From Fusibacter ferrireducens (GTDB taxonomy: Bacteria > Bacillota > Clostridia > Peptostreptococcales > Acidaminobacteraceae): a stretch of 64,000 nt of DNA. Shown one piece after another: positions 1 through 8,215 of this stretch (positions are counted from its first letter, which is position 1; every line of letters begins with the position of its first letter). The notes beneath the pieces are model-generated. The model saw only the letters and a program-made list of their open reading frames with translations, made no database searches and was not told where the DNA came from. The translations under genes were made by a program, and so were the position numbers. The stretch is taken from NCBI RefSeq assembly GCF_015352425.1, contig NZ_JADKNH010000003.1, positions 124,001 to 188,000 of the forward strand. Direction: 5' to 3'.

Positions 1-998
1 CCCACGATCAATTGTATCGTCAGTATGATATAAGCACCACCGCGGCTGTTTGTTGAAGCCAGCTTTTCTGGGAACCATCCGTCTTGTGAGGCCTTTGAAA
101 AAGGACCTACCATTGCGGCGTAACTTGAATTCATTGTTGTCAGTAATGCCATAATAGGACCGCCAAACATAAATGCATAAAAGAGCGCATTTGGCAAAAC
201 TGTTTTTGCGGCAAGTGTTAAAGGCTGTCCTGCAACAGCTTCTAAAGGCAACACTGCAGAATCAATAAGCGCCGCTCCAGTATAGACAACCATCAAGACT
301 GGGATAACAGCTAACATTGAAAGTGGCAAATTTTTAGTGGCATTTTTAGTTTGTCCACCATAGTTAACATTGTACTTATACCCTTGACAAGAGTAGACCA
401 GAAGCATAACAGCTGCCCAAAATCCCTTACTGCCATTCGGGAAGAAGACAGGACTTTTAAAACTAAAAGATTGAGAAAAATCTGCTTTTGTGGCGCCAAC
501 AATAATGAACATGAGCAAAGCGGCGATTAGGATTGCACTCATTATTTTTTGAACTTTGGCCATATTTGCCAGCCCCATCAAATTGATCGCATAAAATAGA
601 AACAAGAAGACTATGCCAATGACTTTACCGTTAATCAGTGGGAACATAGATGTCAAATACAGACCTAAAGCAGTTGCAAACAGAGATAGACCCAATGTTT
701 GCAGAGAGAACCCCACGATGTACATACCGCCAATTTTTTGGCCTCCAAGCATGGTGATAATAGAATAATCACCGCCGGAATACTTCGTTACAGATGAAAA
801 GATAATAATAGGTAAATTTGTAACAGCACCTATGACAACTGCAATAAGGTAAGCCAACCATGCGGAATGTCCAGTCAAGCCTATGGCAGGTCCCACCAAT
901 GTGATAACCCCAGCTCCAATTACCTGTCCAACACCAAGTGCCCATAATTCAGTGAACCCCAAAACACCGTCATCATTTAATGTAGCCTCTTTTTTCAT
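1..998 (-). CDS. APC-superfamily amino acid permease, 3' end beyond the window
   Basis: An open frame runs leftward from an ATG at 998 preceded by GGAGGGG and leaves the window without a stop, giving about 332 residues. The N-terminus reads ELWALGVGQVIGAGVITLVG (about residues 12-31), the glycine-rich first helix typical of the amino acid-polyamine-organocation superfamily. Further long hydrophobic segments follow. It should import an amino acid or related organic acid through the cytoplasmic membrane. It lies 36 bp downstream of the enolase-superfamily gene on the same strand, so the two are probably co-transcribed and the permease may bring in that enzyme's substrate or a related compound (inference). 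The substrate cannot be read from sequence. Confidence 0.8.
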   Translation of the reverse strand, partial: MKKEATLNDDGVLGFTELWALGVGQVIGAGVITLVGPAIGLTGHSAWLAYLIAVVIGAVTNLPIIIFSSVTKYSGGDYSIITMLGGQKIGGMYIVGFSLQTLGLSLFATALGLYLTSMFPLINGKVIGIVFLFLFYAINLMGLANMAKVQKIMSAILIAALLMFIIVGATKADFSQSFSFKSPVFFPNGSKGFWAAVMLLVYSCQGYKYNVNYGGQTKNATKNLPLSMLAVIPVLMVVYTGAALIDSAVLPLEAVAGQPLTLAAKTVLPNALFYAFMFGGPIMALLTTMNSSYAAMVGPFSKASQDGWFPEKLASTNSRGGAYIILTIQLIV

Positions 999-1033
999 AA
1001 TTACCCCTCCTAAATCATTATTGAAAATTGAAT

Positions 1034-2236
1034 TTACATGGACCAAAATATATCATCGCCACTGATAGTGACTTTAGGTCCATTGAGTACAAAATCGGAT
1101 AATTCATTGCCAAGACCAGGACGATCAGGTACTTTAAATCGGCCATTAACAGGTTGATAATCATACTTACACAGTTTTTTGTTGAAATCGCATAGATTGA
1201 CAATATGATGTTCATGAATGATAAAGTTTGGTATGACACATTCAATTTGAAGCGCTGCTGCAGTACTGAGCGGACTACCGCAAGCATGAATTTGAACAGC
1301 TACATCATAGGTATACGCCATGTCGGCAATCTTTTTAACCTCTGTGATACCGCCGCAAGTGCCCAAGTCGGGTTGTATCACCTGAAGAGAAGCATTTTCA
1401 AAATATTTAGCGTATTGCCATCTGGTATAAATGCGTTCACCACTGGCAATAGGGAAATTCAATCGTTCAGATATATATTTAGCGGTCGTCGGGTCAGGCG
1501 TATTGGGTTCTTCAAAATAGAAAATATTATATTTTTCGACGAGACGACCAAATTGAACCGCGGATTGAGCATCTAAAAAAGAATGATTTTCAATTATAAG
1601 ATCGACTTTTGGCCCAATGGCTTCACGAACAGCGGCAACTCTGGCCACAATTTTATCAAGTGTATCTGGCGTGAGTAAAGTTGTGCGTTCAATATCAGTG
1701 TAAGCGCCTTCTTCAACCGTTTCTTTAAACGTGAAGAAATCTATTTTTATACAATCATAGCCTTCTGAGACCGCTTTTTTGGAATGACGAATGTAATCCT
1801 CCAAGGTGCGTGCCTGTTCCATAGAGGGTTGCCATCCAAATTGAAGCTGACTGGCATAAGTTCTCAAGTGATCTTGCCTTTTGCCGCCTAAGAGTTTATA
1901 GACGGGCACATTAAAGAACTTACCGCGAATATCCCACAGTGCCAAATCTATAGCACTCATGCCAGCAGTAAAGACACAACCACCATTTTGTCCCCAAAAA
2001 GTTTGTTTGTACAGTTTATTCCAAATGACTTCATTGTCAAGAGGGTCCATGCCTATGATGAGTTTAGCAAGATCTTGCACCATGCCATAGGCACCTGTAG
2101 AGCCAATACCGTACGCCATGGCAGCTTCACCATCTCCATAGATGCCTTCATCCGTATAGATTCTGCAAAGGATAGGCTTCCAAACGGGATTTTCTGGGTC
2201 GTTTACTTGAAAAATATCTACTTTTGTAATGATCAT
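1034..2236 (-). CDS. Enolase-superfamily (mandelate racemase/galactonate dehydratase-like) enzyme
   Basis: A 400-residue protein with the two-domain enolase-superfamily layout. The N-terminal capping domain (1-130) contains DLALWDIRGK; the barrel follows. Likely metal ligands are E216 (IIENH), E242 (FEEP) and E267 (SGER), and H317 (QIHACG) is the probable catalytic base. H218 next to the first ligand recalls the D/E-x-H of galactonate and mannonate dehydratases. Such enzymes remove water from sugar acids to give 2-keto-3-deoxy acids. I start at 2236 because GGAGG lies 9 bases upstream; the longer ATG frame from 2251 would use that ribosome site as codons. A GntR regulator is divergent. The exact sugar acid is unknown. 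Confidence 0.8.
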   Translation of the reverse strand: MIITKVDIFQVNDPENPVWKPILCRIYTDEGIYGDGEAAMAYGIGSTGAYGMVQDLAKLIIGMDPLDNEVIWNKLYKQTFWGQNGGCVFTAGMSAIDLALWDIRGKFFNVPVYKLLGGKRQDHLRTYASQLQFGWQPSMEQARTLEDYIRHSKKAVSEGYDCIKIDFFTFKETVEEGAYTDIERTTLLTPDTLDKIVARVAAVREAIGPKVDLIIENHSFLDAQSAVQFGRLVEKYNIFYFEEPNTPDPTTAKYISERLNFPIASGERIYTRWQYAKYFENASLQVIQPDLGTCGGITEVKKIADMAYTYDVAVQIHACGSPLSTAAALQIECVIPNFIIHEHHIVNLCDFNKKLCKYDYQPVNGRFKVPDRPGLGNELSDFVLNGPKVTISGDDIFWSM

Positions 2237-2263
2237 GAATTTATCCTCCATTTAAAATATTTG

Positions 2264-2284
2264 TTCACTTGTTCGCTAAGTGAA
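2264..2284. promoter_or_regulatory. Palindromic operator between dehydratase and GntR gene
   Basis: A perfect inverted repeat, TTCACTT-N7-AAGTGAA, sits in the divergent spacer 28 bp upstream of the dehydratase start. The position fits an operator for the adjacent GntR repressor controlling the leftward operon and perhaps itself. Binding is inferred. Confidence 0.6.
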
Positions 2285-2400
2285 TCATACATCAAATGCA
2301 TCTTCGAGTCAATAAAAATTAAAAATTGATTTTTTTTGATAAATATGTAAAAATGGATGGAGTAAAAGAGAAAATAAAAGATAACGAAGGTGTTAGCAAA

Positions 2401-3126
2401 ATGAAAAATATGAAAAGTAAAAAAATTACGCACATTTCTGCTGTGGATCAAGTTTGTGCCCATTTAAAAGAGGGTATTTTGTCAGGCGAATGGGCAACTG
2501 GTACGAAATTACCTTCTGAAAGTGATTTATCAGCTCAATATGGTGTAAATAGATTAACCGTACGTATGGCATTGCAGACACTGAGTACACTTGGTGTTGT
2601 TGAAACACGTGCTGGAGATGGCACATATGTAAAAGATTTTTCTATCGAGCATATGTTTCACAACGTATCGGATTTTTACTATGAGCGGAAGTCCGTTGAA
2701 GAAATATATGCGCTTCGCGAGTTGATAGAAGTCGAATGTTGTCGATTGGCGATTATAAATGCCACAAAAGAGGATAAAATTGAACTAAAATTGCGTTTAG
2801 ATCTGTATTTAGAAGCCAAGGAGGTCTATCGCGAGCATGCTACAGAAGAGACTTTAAATAAGCTTGTGGATGAGGATTTATTCTTTCACTATCAAATTGC
2901 TCTAATGAGTCATAACTCTGTATATGCGGATGTATTTGCATTTACTAGAAACTTTATTCGACAATACCTTTCAGAAATTATATTAAAGAAAAACGATCTT
3001 TGGCTTCAAAAGAAATATGATGAGGAGCCAGATGGTCATGTGGAAATTTACAATTCAATCTGCGAGAAAGATTTTGAGAAATGTAAGGATTTTTACTATA
3101 AGACCCTTTCAATAGAGATGTTTTAG
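2401..3126 (+). CDS. GntR-family (FadR-type) transcriptional regulator
   Basis: A 241-residue protein. The N-terminal winged helix contains the GntR signature GTKLPSESDLSAQYGVNRLT (about 31-50) and a wing ending GDGTYVKDF. The C-terminal all-helical FCD-type effector domain starts near YALRELIEVECCRLAI. FadR-type regulators usually bind an acid metabolite, often of the pathway they control. It is divergent from the dehydratase/permease pair and a perfect palindrome lies between. The ATG at 2401 follows GAAGGTG at good spacing. An upstream in-frame ATG at 2350 has no ribosome site, so the extra 17-25 residues are probably not translated. A terminator follows at 3148. Confidence 0.85.
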   Translation: MKNMKSKKITHISAVDQVCAHLKEGILSGEWATGTKLPSESDLSAQYGVNRLTVRMALQTLSTLGVVETRAGDGTYVKDFSIEHMFHNVSDFYYERKSVEEIYALRELIEVECCRLAIINATKEDKIELKLRLDLYLEAKEVYREHATEETLNKLVDEDLFFHYQIALMSHNSVYADVFAFTRNFIRQYLSEIILKKNDLWLQKKYDEEPDGHVEIYNSICEKDFEKCKDFYYKTLSIEMF

Positions 3127-3147
3127 CGCAAAAGAAGATTAAAATGG

Positions 3148-3174
3148 CACATCACAAGAGTGATGTGTTTTTTT
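3148..3174 (+). terminator. Intrinsic terminator after GntR gene
   Basis: CACATCAC, four-base loop, GTGATGTG, then seven T. It ends the regulator transcript and separates it from the RiPP operon. Confidence 0.85.
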
Positions 3175-3349
3175 ATGTCATATTTTAGGCAGTATTTATA
3201 CAATATATATCCAGATATTCGGTGATAGACAAGACGTAAGTTTTCAAGCCATCTTCTGAAAAAGTATCGCATGAGATAATATATCTCTTGTTAAAATATT
3301 GATATAATTTGACAATATAGAATTAAAAAACTGGAAGGGAGGTGACCGG

Positions 3350-4528
3350 ATGAAAAAAGAGATGGAAGACCAGAGTGTTTTGATTTTTATATCTATGCTC
3401 ATATCCATTTCATTTTTACTAACGGGTTGCTTTAGTCAAACGGATATGGTTAAAGCAAGAGCATCTTTTGCAGAAAAAGCATCGGGCAATATTAAAATAG
3501 GTGTTGTTTGGCCTATCTCAGAATTAAAATCGGATACAGGATTTGTAAATGGTGCTCAGATGGCCATAGAAGAGATCAATTCAAACAATGGTGTCCAAGG
3601 CAGACTTTTGGAGGCGAAAGTGATGGATGAAAAACGCTCTTTCCGAGAAGGCATACTCTCGGCACAAGAGATTGCTTCACAAAAGGATGTTGCAGCGGTT
3701 ATAGGGTACTGGGAACCCTATATCTCCATTCCAGCGGCTAAAATTTATGACGATTCAGGACTTCTCTTTTTATCACCTGCAGTATCCAGTGATGAATTGA
3801 CCAAGCAAGGATATGACTTTGTATTTCGAAATACGCTCAGTGATTATGAGATGGGCAGTCAAATGGCAGAATACATTGCAAAGCAAGGACTGAGCCGAGC
3901 AGTTATTTTTTATGAAGATGATGATTATGGAAAAGCTGTGGCAAAAGCTTTTGAAAGTAAATTTATCGAATCCGGCGCAAGCATTGTGGATCGTGTAACC
4001 GATTTTAGCAATGAACTCGAGTTTGAAAAGGCATATGAGAAGTGGATTGCCCTGGACTATGATGCTGTGTTCATAGTGGATTCCATGCCGCACGCAGGTG
4101 TGTTCTTAACCAGACTGAGAAAAGTTGATGAAGAAGTGCCTATATTCGCAGCTGATGGGTTGGATTTGGAGGATTTGCCAACGATGCTGGGCAAAGTCGG
4201 GGAAGGCTTGTACGTTGCAACCACATATAACAATCAGGATGAAAGTGAAATCTCAAAATCTTTTAGGGAAACGTATGAATCCAAATTCGGGATTAAAGCG
4301 GATACATGGGCAGTACAGGGTTATGATTCCATAAAGCTGATCGCCTATACGATCGATCAAGCACAAGGGACTGATCCGTTCAAATTGGCTTCTACACTTC
4401 ATAATACAAATAATTGGAATGGTGTCATAGGCACAATCAGTTTTGATGATGCAGGTAATATGACTGGGAAAGATATTTTGATGAAAGTCATTAAAGATGG
4501 CCGATATCAGTTTATTGGACATAAATAG
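3350..4528 (+). CDS. Periplasmic-binding-protein-like lipoprotein (branched-chain amino acid receptor family)
   Basis: A 392-residue protein with a lipoprotein signal (hydrophobic 9-24, lipobox LLTGC, lipidated C27). The mature part resembles the LivJ/AmiC class-I binding fold: IKIGVVWPISELKSDTGF begins it, then NGAQMAIEEIN, VAAVIGYWEP, LLFLSPAVSS and a second lobe with AVIFYEDDDYGKAVAKAF. Members bind amino acids, amides or similar ligands outside the membrane. No branched-chain permease gene is nearby. Instead the HlyD adaptor of the RiPP exporter starts 12 bp after its stop, so it is the first gene of that operon. It might sense or bind a peptide or precursor for the export system, or serve as a receptor (inference). 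GGGAGGTG precedes the ATG. Confidence 0.8.
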   Translation: MKKEMEDQSVLIFISMLISISFLLTGCFSQTDMVKARASFAEKASGNIKIGVVWPISELKSDTGFVNGAQMAIEEINSNNGVQGRLLEAKVMDEKRSFREGILSAQEIASQKDVAAVIGYWEPYISIPAAKIYDDSGLLFLSPAVSSDELTKQGYDFVFRNTLSDYEMGSQMAEYIAKQGLSRAVIFYEDDDYGKAVAKAFESKFIESGASIVDRVTDFSNELEFEKAYEKWIALDYDAVFIVDSMPHAGVFLTRLRKVDEEVPIFAADGLDLEDLPTMLGKVGEGLYVATTYNNQDESEISKSFRETYESKFGIKADTWAVQGYDSIKLIAYTIDQAQGTDPFKLASTLHNTNNWNGVIGTISFDDAGNMTGKDILMKVIKDGRYQFIGHK

Positions 4529-4540
4529 AGGAGGATGCAA

Positions 4541-6004
4541 ATGTCTAATCAAATTTTCAGAAAAGTAGCATTGGACAGACTGTCGTCTCCAGAAGAGCTC
4601 GATCAGCTTATTACGGTTACTAATCCTAGAGGATGGCTCGCATTGATTGGTATAGGCTGTATTCTCATTACGATATTGATTTGGGGCATTTTAGGCAATG
4701 TTTCCACGCAAGTGGAAGGGGCAGGGTTACTGACCACAAGTGGAGGTGTTGTCAGTGTGACACATCCTGTTTCAGGTCAAGTTACAGATGTGAGTGTTGT
4801 TTCAGGCGATTATGTAAAACAGGGCGATGTTATTGCTAGAATTGAACAAAGCGACCTCGTGGATGTGGTCAATCAGTACAGAGATGAAATTAAATTGATC
4901 GAGACCTTTGATGTCAATACTTTTTTTGAGGACAAGACATCGCTTTCTGCAAATTTGAAAGCTTTTTATGACTTGGCAAGAGAGATCAAGCAAGTCAGTG
5001 CATCTCTAAATGTTGAAGAAGCCACGCAAGCAGACAATCAAACCACTAATCTTTATGAACTGGAACAGACAAAAATTAAGCTCAAGCAAGCACAAATTGG
5101 CATTGATCAAGTCAATCTCAATCTCAAGCAGTACACAGCAGATCGTGATGAGGCTCAAAAGGCAGTCGAACGCGCAGAGGTCCTGTATAACTCTGGTGCT
5201 CTAAGTGAGAAAGATTTAGAGTCTGCCCAGTTGGCGTTTCAAAATGCCCAGCTGCAAATGGATGCCTCGGCTCTGGCATTGAGAACTGCGCAGAGTAAAG
5301 CGGCATCTATTGAAAATGATCTTGCAATGATCACACCCCCTAAAAAAATAGAATCTGCGCAGATGGCAGAAGCCACACTCAGATTAGATCAACTTAAGGC
5401 ACAACTGGAAGAACTGAGATACACAAAGCTCAATGAAATGAATTTGGCACTGGATAAAGCTGTAAAAGCACTTAAGGAGAGTACTGAAGTTGTCTCCATG
5501 AGCTATGGTCAAGTGTTAGAAGTCTATGTCAAAAGGGGTGATGTCATTCAGGCAGGCACATCACTTATAAATGTTGCAAGAGACGATAGAGAAGCCAACA
5601 CATTGGAAGCAGTGCTCTTTGTAAAACCAGAAGTGGGTAAAAAAATTCATCAGGGCATGACCGTTCACATCTCTCCAACAATTGCAAATGTTGAGGATTA
5701 CGGTTTCATGATCGGTGAGGTGGCTTCCGTATCGGAATATCCAGTTTCCACACAATATCTGATACAATCCTTTGGAAATGAACAACTTGTCCAGACGCTT
5801 ACAGGCGGATTATCGCCAATTGAGGTACATGTAAATTTGATTCAAGATGCTTCAACTTTCAGCGGCTATAAATGGTCCACTCAAAAGGGGCCAAATATGA
5901 AAATAGACAGCGGCAATATATGCAGTGGAACGATTATCGTAGACAATAGAAGACCTATTGAAATGGTGATTCCCTTTGTGAAAAAGAAGTTGAGTATAAA
6001 CTAG
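4541..6004 (+). CDS. HlyD-family adaptor of the NHLP/Nif11 RiPP export system
   Basis: A 487-residue membrane-fusion protein. Residues about 31-50 form one transmembrane helix (WLALIGIGCILITILIWGIL), followed by a biotinyl-lipoyl-like beta segment (GQVTDVSVVSGDYVKQGDVI), a long coiled coil (about 100-290) and a C-terminal beta barrel. This matches the secretion protein that accompanies NHLP-type bacteriocin exporters and links the ABC transporters to the outside. The ATG at 4541 has GAGGAGG seven bases upstream; the ATG at 4535 overlaps that site and is unlikely. The next gene, the peptidase-exporter, starts 27 bp later. Confidence 0.88.
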   Translation: MSNQIFRKVALDRLSSPEELDQLITVTNPRGWLALIGIGCILITILIWGILGNVSTQVEGAGLLTTSGGVVSVTHPVSGQVTDVSVVSGDYVKQGDVIARIEQSDLVDVVNQYRDEIKLIETFDVNTFFEDKTSLSANLKAFYDLAREIKQVSASLNVEEATQADNQTTNLYELEQTKIKLKQAQIGIDQVNLNLKQYTADRDEAQKAVERAEVLYNSGALSEKDLESAQLAFQNAQLQMDASALALRTAQSKAASIENDLAMITPPKKIESAQMAEATLRLDQLKAQLEELRYTKLNEMNLALDKAVKALKESTEVVSMSYGQVLEVYVKRGDVIQAGTSLINVARDDREANTLEAVLFVKPEVGKKIHQGMTVHISPTIANVEDYGFMIGEVASVSEYPVSTQYLIQSFGNEQLVQTLTGGLSPIEVHVNLIQDASTFSGYKWSTQKGPNMKIDSGNICSGTIIVDNRRPIEMVIPFVKKKLSIN

Positions 6005-6031
6005 GAACAAGGACGAGAGGAGGGCGTACAT

Positions 6032-8197
6032 TTGATAAAAGAACTTAAGCCGGCGAATACACCGACGATACTCCAAATGGAAGCTGTAGAATGTGGCGCG
6101 GCTTCTCTGGCGATGATTCTAGCCTACCACGGTAAGTATGTTCCCCTTGAAAAATTAAGACTTGAATGTGGCATTTCAAGAGATGGTAGCAAGGCGGTCA
6201 ATCTTTTGAAGGCAGCTCGAAAACATGGACTTGAGTGCAAAGGATATCGCAAAGAACCTCAATTTTTAAAAGAGATGCCCTTACCTATGATTATTCACTG
6301 GAATTTTAATCACTTTATTGTCTTGGAGGGTTTCTATAAAAATAAAGTCTACTTAAACGATCCAGCTAGTGGCAAAAGAGTCATCACTGAAGAAGAATTT
6401 GATCAGGCTTTTACAGGTATTGCACTGACCTTTGAAAAGACAGATGCATTTGAAGAAGGTGGCGAAAAACCAGATACGTTTAAGGCTTTGATTCGAAGAG
6501 TAGAAGGTTCTGAAGTTGCATTGGCCTATGTTGTGCTTGTGGGACTAGCACTTGTGATTCCCGGTTTGATCATTCCTGCTTTTTCCAAAATATTCATCGA
6601 TGAAATCTTACTTGCAGGTAGATCAGATTGGATTCAGGTTTTATTGATGGCCATGGGAATAACAGTTTTGATTCAAAGTTTTCTAATCTGGTTGCAAGAG
6701 TATTATCTCTTGAGACTGGAAACTAAAATCGCTTTAACTTCATCGAGTAAGTTCTTATGGCATGTACTCAGACTGCCTATGGAATTTTTTTCACAGAGAT
6801 ATGTGGGGGATATCAGTTCGAGAATGACCAGTAATGACAATGTTGCGAGAATATTGTCTGGAGAATTTACGAAAGCGGTGCTCAATGTTTTTTTTATCAT
6901 ATTCTACTTTTTATTGATGCTGCGCTATGATGTCTTTTTAACAATGATTGGCGTTCTTGCAGCGGCATTGAATATGCTCTATTTAAAAATGGTGGCAAAA
7001 AAACGTGAAGCACAAAACAGCAAATTACTTAAGGATTCTGGCCAGATGATTGGCACCGCCATGTCAGGCCTACAGACCATAGAAACCCTTAAGGCAACAG
7101 GGTCGGAATCAGACTTTTTTGCAAAATGGTCTGGTTATCAGACAAAGGCCATCAATGCTCAACAAGAAATAGGTGTGTCTGGACAATACTTGTTGTCATT
7201 ACCCGCGTTAATGACGGGCATAACCACAGTGTTGGTCCTCATGATCGGTGGCATTAGAATCATCGATGGCGCCATGACGGTGGGGACTTTAATTGCCTTT
7301 CAAAGCTTGATGGGAGGATTTTTAAACCCAGTGACCGCTCTTGTGAATTTGGGGTCAGATATTCAAACGATGGCAGGGGATATGAGCCGCTTAGACGATG
7401 TCATGAAATATCCTGAGGATAAAATTCTTGAGACAGAGCAAATTGAAATAGAGGATGCAGACCATTGGCAAGAACGACTAGAGGGCATTGTAGAAGTGAA
7501 AGATTTGACTTTTGGTTACAGCTTACTCGAACCGCCTCTTATTGAGAACTTTAATATGCGCCTCAATGCCGGTGAAAGGGTTGCACTTGTTGGGGGATCA
7601 GGTAGTGGTAAATCCACACTTGCCAAATTGATTTCTGGCACTTGGCAGCCTTGGTCAGGAGAAATTTATTTTGATGACAAGTTGAGAACGACGATTCCAA
7701 GGATTATCACCACCAATTCTCTGTCCGCAGTAGATCAGGACATCTGCATGTTCAGCGGTACAGTGAGAGATAACATAACGCTATGGGACGATTCAATATC
7801 AGAAATGGATGTCATCAGAGCTGCAAAAGATGCATGTATACACGACGATATCATTTCAAGGCCAGGGGGGTACGACAGTCTCGTTCAGGAAGCAGGGGTT
7901 AACTTTAGCGGCGGACAAAGGCAACGCATAGAGATCGCTCGAGCACTTGCAAAAAATCCTGCTATCATCATCATGGACGAGGCCACAAGTGCGCTAGACC
8001 CAAACACTGAAAAAATAGTCAGTGAGAATATACGCCGAAGAGGCTGTACTTGTATCATCGTGGCACATCGCTTGAGCACCATAAGAGATTGTGAAGAAAT
8101 CATTGTACTGGACAATGGCAAAATACTTGAACGTGGCAATCACGAACAATTGAGAGATGCTGGAGGCCTTTATGCCAATTTGATAAAGGCAGGTTAA
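6032..8197 (+). CDS. NHLP-type peptidase/ABC exporter (C39 peptidase, permease, ATPase)
   Basis: A 721-residue three-part exporter. The N-terminal C39 peptidase carries Cys21 (MEAVECGAASL), His94 (NFNHFIVLEG) and Asp110 (YLNDP), an intact catalytic triad that cuts after a double-glycine leader. A six-helix membrane domain spans about 150-440. The ATPase has Walker A GGSGSGKST (about 520), signature FSGGQRQRIE and Walker B IIIMDEATSALD. It should cleave the Nif11-type leaders encoded at 10506-11417 after the GG and export the cores. Translation starts at a TTG at 6032 with GAGGAGGG seven bases upstream. It is in an operon with the second ABC protein, whose start lies 19 bp downstream. Confidence 0.92.
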   Translation: MIKELKPANTPTILQMEAVECGAASLAMILAYHGKYVPLEKLRLECGISRDGSKAVNLLKAARKHGLECKGYRKEPQFLKEMPLPMIIHWNFNHFIVLEGFYKNKVYLNDPASGKRVITEEEFDQAFTGIALTFEKTDAFEEGGEKPDTFKALIRRVEGSEVALAYVVLVGLALVIPGLIIPAFSKIFIDEILLAGRSDWIQVLLMAMGITVLIQSFLIWLQEYYLLRLETKIALTSSSKFLWHVLRLPMEFFSQRYVGDISSRMTSNDNVARILSGEFTKAVLNVFFIIFYFLLMLRYDVFLTMIGVLAAALNMLYLKMVAKKREAQNSKLLKDSGQMIGTAMSGLQTIETLKATGSESDFFAKWSGYQTKAINAQQEIGVSGQYLLSLPALMTGITTVLVLMIGGIRIIDGAMTVGTLIAFQSLMGGFLNPVTALVNLGSDIQTMAGDMSRLDDVMKYPEDKILETEQIEIEDADHWQERLEGIVEVKDLTFGYSLLEPPLIENFNMRLNAGERVALVGGSGSGKSTLAKLISGTWQPWSGEIYFDDKLRTTIPRIITTNSLSAVDQDICMFSGTVRDNITLWDDSISEMDVIRAAKDACIHDDIISRPGGYDSLVQEAGVNFSGGQRQRIEIARALAKNPAIIIMDEATSALDPNTEKIVSENIRRRGCTCIIVAHRLSTIRDCEEIIVLDNGKILERGNHEQLRDAGGLYANLIKAG

Positions 8198-8215
8198 CTG
8201 AAAGGAGGCTAAGGG

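Noticed and set aside
1205-1576. Plus-strand frame inside the enolase-superfamily gene
   Set aside because: It is an antisense shadow of the real minus-strand gene, without a ribosome site.
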